From Halorientalis litorea (GTDB lineage: Archaea; Halobacteriota; Halobacteria; Halobacteriales; Haloarculaceae): 64,000 bases of DNA. The DNA is taken from NCBI RefSeq assembly GCF_023028225.1, contig NZ_CP095482.1, positions 1,984,001 through 2,048,000 on the forward strand, given 5' to 3'. Under the pieces are notes generated by a model, which did not search any database, was not told the origin of the DNA, and saw only the letters and a program-made list of their open reading frames with translations. A program made the position numbers and the translations under genes. Positions within the stretch are counted from its first letter, which is position 1, and every line of letters starts with the position of its first letter. Of this stretch, positions 60,093-64,000 are shown piece after piece.

Positions 60093-60196
60093 CGGCTCCC
60101 ACGACTGCAACCGTCGATAGTCGCACTCTCCGTCCGTCACCGGTCGACGGCACAGACCGGTACCCTTTCTGAACGCGTCGAAACACGTTCGACTGT

Positions 60197-60961
60197 ATGA
60201 CCGACGACCGTCCGGACGCTGTGGGGGACAGCGACGAGTATCGCACGTCGCCACGTGGCGTCAAACACGACAACACGGAACTGCTCGCGCCGTTGGGTGT
60301 GCTGTTCGCGTACGCACTCCCCGCTATCTGGACCGTTGCCCCACCGGCGCGCGGGCCGACGGGGCTCGTCCCAGCGATTGGAGCCGTCCTCGTTCTCACC
60401 GTCGCGACGCTCGTTCCGGTTAGTATCAGGTATCGACTCGGGTGGTTCCCGCAGTCGGGTAAGTGGGAGCCGGACGATGGCGGCCCACCGCTCGATTTGA
60501 GCGGGGTCCCCTTCGACGGCGACCGCGACATCGAGTCGCTTCGGTTGGAGTACAGCGAACTCTGTGAGGAGGCGCGCTATCGTGACCGACTCCTCCTCCG
60601 AACGGGCTATTTCGCGCTGGCAGTGGTGGGTGTCCTCGGTGGGGTCTTCACCGCAGTTCCGCCAGCGGCCCAGTCGTTCGTCGCCATGCTGGCGTCGCTC
60701 GTCATGTTCGCGTTCGCCGTCGCCGTCAACTCGTACAAGGATTCCCGCGACGCAAATTGGGACCGTATCGCCCGCATCGAGGGGTCCGTCCCCGAATTCC
60801 AAGGCGTGCTGACGACGTTTCACTCGATGCGACACACGGACCGTCGCATGCTGAACCGAGTCAGTCTGTCGAGCTACCTGTACGTCCTCACCCTCTTCGT
60901 GACGCTTCTCGCTGTCGTGGTGTATCTCGCGACGGTCCTCGGTTGGCGGCTCACGCTGTAG
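60197..60961 (+). CDS. Membrane protein of unknown function
   Basis: 254-residue acidic protein with about five membrane helices: two near residues 30-48 and 57-77, two near 137-175, and one near 228-250. The loop between the second and third helices is charged (LRLEYSELCEEARYRDRLLL). No signature recognised. It lies after thioredoxin with a 104-nt gap and its own spacer, so I do not count it in the sulfur island. Confidence 0.75.
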   Translation: MTDDRPDAVGDSDEYRTSPRGVKHDNTELLAPLGVLFAYALPAIWTVAPPARGPTGLVPAIGAVLVLTVATLVPVSIRYRLGWFPQSGKWEPDDGGPPLDLSGVPFDGDRDIESLRLEYSELCEEARYRDRLLLRTGYFALAVVGVLGGVFTAVPPAAQSFVAMLASLVMFAFAVAVNSYKDSRDANWDRIARIEGSVPEFQGVLTTFHSMRHTDRRMLNRVSLSSYLYVLTLFVTLLAVVVYLATVLGWRLTL

Positions 60962-60995
60962 CCGCCGTCCGGCGGAAAACCAGTCCCGATGCCGC

Positions 60996-62282
60996 TCAGT
61001 CGTCGTCGGCCGGCGGTGACGCCTTCGCGTCGCGCCACGGCACCTCGTCGAGTTCGTTCCCCACGTAGGCAGGGTTGAACTCGTCGCTGGTCAGCGTCTT
61101 GTACGCGTAGTGTTGGGTGATGCTCTTCATCACTTCGCTGGCACCGCCGAGGAAGCGTCCGGCCCGCACGTCCCGCTGGGTCCGCTCTATCGGGTAGTTG
61201 TCCGTCGTGGCGATGCCGCCCATAATCTGGATGCAGTCGTCGGCCATCTCGTGGGCGAGGTCGTTCCCGTACCACTTCGCCATCGCGCTCTCCATGCGGC
61301 CGGCCGAGAGGCCGTCCTCGTCCAGCACGCGGGCGGCGCGGGTGTTGAGCATGTAGGCGGCGTCGAGTTTCGTCGCCATCTCCGCGACTTCGTGATTGAC
61401 GGCCTGATAGTCCGAAATCGGTCGGTCGTTCACCTCGCGGTTCTCCGTGTAGTCGGCCGCGACTTCCAGTGCTTTCTGACTCGCACCGAGACAGTAGCGG
61501 GCGACGGTGAGGTGTTCGAGGTTGAGTTCCTGGTTCATGTACGGCCACGCGCCACCCGCCTCGCCGACGAGGTTCGCGTCGGGGACGTGGACGTTCTCGA
61601 AGGCCATCCACGCCGCGCCCGTGCCGCGGAAGCCGTGCCAGTCGGACATGTCGTCGCGGATGTCGATGCCGTCGGTGTCGGCGTCGACGACGAACAGCGA
61701 GATACCCTCGCGGTCACCGTCGTCCCCGCTCGTCCGGGCGGGCAGGAAGTAGAAGTCGCCGTACTGGGCGAAGTCGATGAAGCGTTTCTCCCCGTTCAGT
61801 ATCCACTCGTCGCCCGCCTGCTCGGCCGTCGTGCCGATGCTCGGGAGGTCCGTCCCGCTGGAGGGTTCGGTGTAGGCCTGCGAGACGACCACCTCGCCGT
61901 CGAGTATCGGCCGCAGGTACGCCTCGTGGATGTGTTCGTCCCCGTGCTGGTACATCGTCTGCCCGATGTGCTGGCTCAGCGACACCTGACAGGCGTGGAC
62001 GATGGTCCCGGCGTAGCCGATGGCCTGCTCGGCCAACACCGTCTCCACGAACGACCCGCCGGGACCGCCGTGGGACTCGGGCACCGCGATACCGGTCAGG
62101 TCCGCCTCGCCCATCCGCCGGACGTACTCCGCCCAGTCTGCCTGTGACTCCTCGTTGTCGTCCAGCGCGCCGAAGTGGTCCGACCCGAGGCCGTCGACGA
62201 ACACCTCCGTCTCCAGCGTCTCGATAGTGTCCGCGAGGTACTGCCGCTCCTCTGGTGTCAGGCTGGTGTCTTTTCCGATCAT
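60996..62282 (-). CDS. Acyl-CoA dehydrogenase
   Basis: 428-residue FAD enzyme oxidising acyl-CoA to enoyl-CoA. N-terminal helical domain with GIAVPESHGGPGGSFVE, middle beta domain with YTEPSSGTDLPSIG and FRGTGAAWMAFENVHVPDAN, C-terminal domain with IQIMGGIATTDNYPIERTQRD and GASEVM. Length slightly above the usual ~385 because of a short N-terminal extension and acidic inserts. It diverges from an IclR-type regulator. A TATA-like element near 62310 suits a nearly leaderless start. Confidence 0.92.
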   Translation of the reverse strand: MIGKDTSLTPEERQYLADTIETLETEVFVDGLGSDHFGALDDNEESQADWAEYVRRMGEADLTGIAVPESHGGPGGSFVETVLAEQAIGYAGTIVHACQVSLSQHIGQTMYQHGDEHIHEAYLRPILDGEVVVSQAYTEPSSGTDLPSIGTTAEQAGDEWILNGEKRFIDFAQYGDFYFLPARTSGDDGDREGISLFVVDADTDGIDIRDDMSDWHGFRGTGAAWMAFENVHVPDANLVGEAGGAWPYMNQELNLEHLTVARYCLGASQKALEVAADYTENREVNDRPISDYQAVNHEVAEMATKLDAAYMLNTRAARVLDEDGLSAGRMESAMAKWYGNDLAHEMADDCIQIMGGIATTDNYPIERTQRDVRAGRFLGGASEVMKSITQHYAYKTLTSDEFNPAYVGNELDEVPWRDAKASPPADDD

Positions 62283-62654
62283 CGTTTCCGCTCACATCTC
62301 CACGTCTATCGGAATAAACCCAGCGCGTTCTTTGACCTCAGATACGGTGAAATTATAGCTCTCACCCCCTCAAATGGTGAAATAGTGTTCCGGGGCGGGG
62401 AACGAGATAGCGACGTCTGTGCCCCGCTGTCACACACGAAGTCGCCGTTCTCTCTCGGTTTCGGACGACGCACTGGCACCGGCCCGACCACTCTCCGTTC
62501 GCTTCTGCCGAACGCCGCCCGTACGTTTTTGCGTTTCCGGGGCCTCGGAGCGAGATATGTTCCGCAAGGCCGAACGAGTCCGTGTTCCGTGCCGGTCGCT
62601 ATCCAGTGAACGGAACGTGACACGAATCGACGCCCTCGGCGTGGAGGGACGGGC
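62283..62654. other. 372-bp divergent regulatory region
   Basis: Between acyl-CoA dehydrogenase and the IclR gene; no gene seen. It contains GGTGA-N11-TCACC (62346-62366) and several GTTCC(G) arms: 62387-62403 (GTTCC-N7-GGAAC), 62559-62564, and GTTCCG...CGGAAC at 62584-62616. Confidence 0.5.
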
Positions 62655-63398
62655 GTGATCGAATCGAGTCGGAACTCGCTGTCGGTCCTCGAAGCGATTC
62701 ACGACACCGACGAGGGTGGCGTAACGGTCGTCGCCGAGGAGACGGGCTTGGCCAAGAGCACCGTTCACGACCACGTCGAGACGTTAATCGAACTCGGGTA
62801 CGTCGTGCGGACGGACGAGGGCCTTCGACTCTCCTACCGGTTCCTCGGGTTCGGTCTCGACCTCCGTCGCCGGACGCGAGCGAGTGCCGAGGCAGCGGCG
62901 AAGGTGACCCAACTCGCGAACCGAACCGGCGAGCGCGCCCACTACATCGTCGAAGAGGGCGGTGATGCCGTCTTTCTGTTCTCCGAGACCGGCGAGAACG
63001 CCGTCGAGACGGACGTTTCGCCCGGGTACCGCGAGCCGCTGTACGCGACGGCGAGCGGTACGGCGATTCTCGCGCACCTCCCCGAGGACCGAATCGACGC
63101 CATCGTCGCGGCCATCGACTTCGAGTCGGTCGACCGGGAGAGCGTCGCCGACGAGGCGGCTCTCAGACAGGAACTCGACCGGGTGCGTTCGGCGGACGTG
63201 GCCTACAACGAGGGCGAGTATATCCGGAACCTCTGGTCGGTCGCTGCCCCGGTCTTCGACGGCGACGGCCGACTGCTCGGCAGCATGAGTGTCTCGGCAC
63301 CGGTCCATCGGCTACAACACGAGGGCGTGCGAGACGACCTCAGGGCGACGCTGCTGGAGACGGTCAACGAACTCGAACTCGACATCGCGTACGCCTGA
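62655..63398 (+). CDS. IclR-family transcriptional regulator
   Basis: 247-residue regulator starting at GTG 62655. The N-terminal winged helix holds GGVTVVAEETGLAKSTVHDH; the C-terminal IclR effector domain has YATASGTAILAHLPEDRIDA, YNEGEYIRNLWSVAAPVFD and LLGSMSVSAPVHR. It probably controls the divergent acyl-CoA dehydrogenase through sites in the intergenic region. Haloarchaeal IclR proteins often regulate sugar or acid catabolism. Confidence 0.92.
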   Translation: MIESSRNSLSVLEAIHDTDEGGVTVVAEETGLAKSTVHDHVETLIELGYVVRTDEGLRLSYRFLGFGLDLRRRTRASAEAAAKVTQLANRTGERAHYIVEEGGDAVFLFSETGENAVETDVSPGYREPLYATASGTAILAHLPEDRIDAIVAAIDFESVDRESVADEAALRQELDRVRSADVAYNEGEYIRNLWSVAAPVFDGDGRLLGSMSVSAPVHRLQHEGVRDDLRATLLETVNELELDIAYA

Positions 63399-63465
63399 TG
63401 CTCGAACCGGTCGGCACGGCGACCGGCACCGCACCCGTTATGTCACTCCACCCGCTTTTCACGGT

Positions 63466-64000
63466 GTGACCGACTGGCCACCGGCAGACCTCGAAGACGC
63501 GACGGCCGTCGCCGAGTACCGCGACGAACTGGTCGCCGCGGTCCGGGACCACGCCGGGCAGATAGCCTACCACCTCGCACGGCTGACGGGCGGTGACTAC
63601 GGACAGCAGACCGTCGAAACCGACCGCGGCGAGTGGACAGTCAAGTTCGAGGGCGGCGACCTCTCCTATCTCCGATTCGCTCCCAAACGCGGCGAGGACG
63701 TGTACGTCGTCTCGACCAAACACCCACCGGACCCGGAACCGCTCGCCGACGCGCTGGCCGACTACGACGCGTTCGTGCGCGGGTTCAACGACTACGTGGC
63801 CTCGCTCGACGGCGTCCTCGACGGGGTGTCGACGGAGTTCCCCGACGCCGCCTCGACGGACGGCGTGGTCGCCGAACGGGACCGCGTGCTGGGTCGCATC
63901 CGGGAGGTGTGCGACCGCATCGCCGCCGAACTCCACCGCTACGAGGGCGGCGACTACGGCACCTACACCACCCGCGTCGACGGGACCCGCTGGGAGTTGA
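63466..64000 (+). CDS. Unknown haloarchaeal protein (partial, runs off window)
   Basis: At least 178 residues from GTG 63466, with no stop before the window end. It has charged helices (LVAAVRDHAGQIAYHLARLT) and beta strands (RGEWTVKFEGGDLSYLRFAP), then VYVVSTKHPPDPEPL, and helical segments at the C-terminal side. The GGDYG motif appears twice (GGDYGQQTVETDRGEWTV and GGDYGTYTTRVDGTRWEL), which suggests an internal duplication. No family recognised. Confidence 0.7.
   Translation, partial: MTDWPPADLEDATAVAEYRDELVAAVRDHAGQIAYHLARLTGGDYGQQTVETDRGEWTVKFEGGDLSYLRFAPKRGEDVYVVSTKHPPDPEPLADALADYDAFVRGFNDYVASLDGVLDGVSTEFPDAASTDGVVAERDRVLGRIREVCDRIAAELHRYEGGDYGTYTTRVDGTRWEL

Overview
The window is a chromosomal segment of a haloarchaeon (class Halobacteria). 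The support is high GC content, strongly acidic proteins, leaderless AT-rich promoters, an archaellum (arl/fla) cluster, the cdrL / cdrS-ftsZ2 cell-division locus, PGF-CTERM surface proteins, HalOD1 and bacterioopsin-activator-type (HTH_10) regulators, and many small zinc-ribbon proteins. I do not assign a genus.

Layout. 0-8.4 kb: three archaellin genes on the minus strand (the leftmost cut by the window edge), diverging from arlCE-arlF-arlG-arlH-arlI-arlJ, which are tightly overlapped; a separate small ArlD/E-domain gene follows. 8.5-9.0 kb: a frame-disrupted lipoprotein with a PGF-CTERM tail. 9.3-16.6 kb: housekeeping genes (Rio2 kinase, lipoate ligase family, peroxiredoxin, endonuclease IV, methyltransferase, gamma-glutamylcyclotransferase, hydrolase, NcsA tRNA thiolase). 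16.7-18.9 kb: ftsZ2-cdrS and cdrL, with a dense array of GTAAGAC/GTAAAC-like motifs. 19.0-19.4 kb: tRNA-Tyr followed by three tandem units that each end in a copy of the tRNA 3' end.

20.3-25.8 kb: late cobalamin synthesis and salvage operon (HAD phosphatase, cbiB, cobS, cobY, cobD, cbiZ, cobA); cbiP lies separately at 31.1 kb. 26.1-31.1 kb: a molybdate/tungstate-type ABC transporter with a ModE-like regulator, two paralogous binding proteins and a ModE-like palindrome. 32.7-34.0 kb: MinD-like ATPase and partner. 34.2-37.3 kb: an R2lox-type diiron protein in an operon with a 2Fe-2S ferredoxin and a small acidic protein, then a group of zinc-finger microproteins. 37.7-43.0 kb: a 1772-residue surface protein (beta-helix, CARDB, four PKD repeats, PGF-pre-PGF, PGF-CTERM). 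43.0-49.8 kb: a PAS/GAF/HTH_10 regulator, a tandem UspA, SurE, a CoA-disulfide-reductase-like flavoprotein and an M20 peptidase.

49.8-60.1 kb is the most coherent accessory system: a sulfur-handling island with a DUF2892 protein, two TusA sulfur carriers, an SQR-like flavoprotein, DUF1641, a DsrE-family protein, a rhodanese-metallo-beta-lactamase fusion resembling persulfide dioxygenase, a two-gene YeeE/YedE transporter, a PiT-type permease, UspA, a microprotein, a TauE/SafE exporter, an HTH regulator with exactly two cysteines, and thioredoxin. Several of its promoters share TATTG-N8-GCACAA operator-like sites, so I propose one regulon for uptake, relay, oxidation and export of reactive sulfur. 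60.2-64 kb: a membrane protein, acyl-CoA dehydrogenase divergent from an IclR regulator, and a partial unknown gene.
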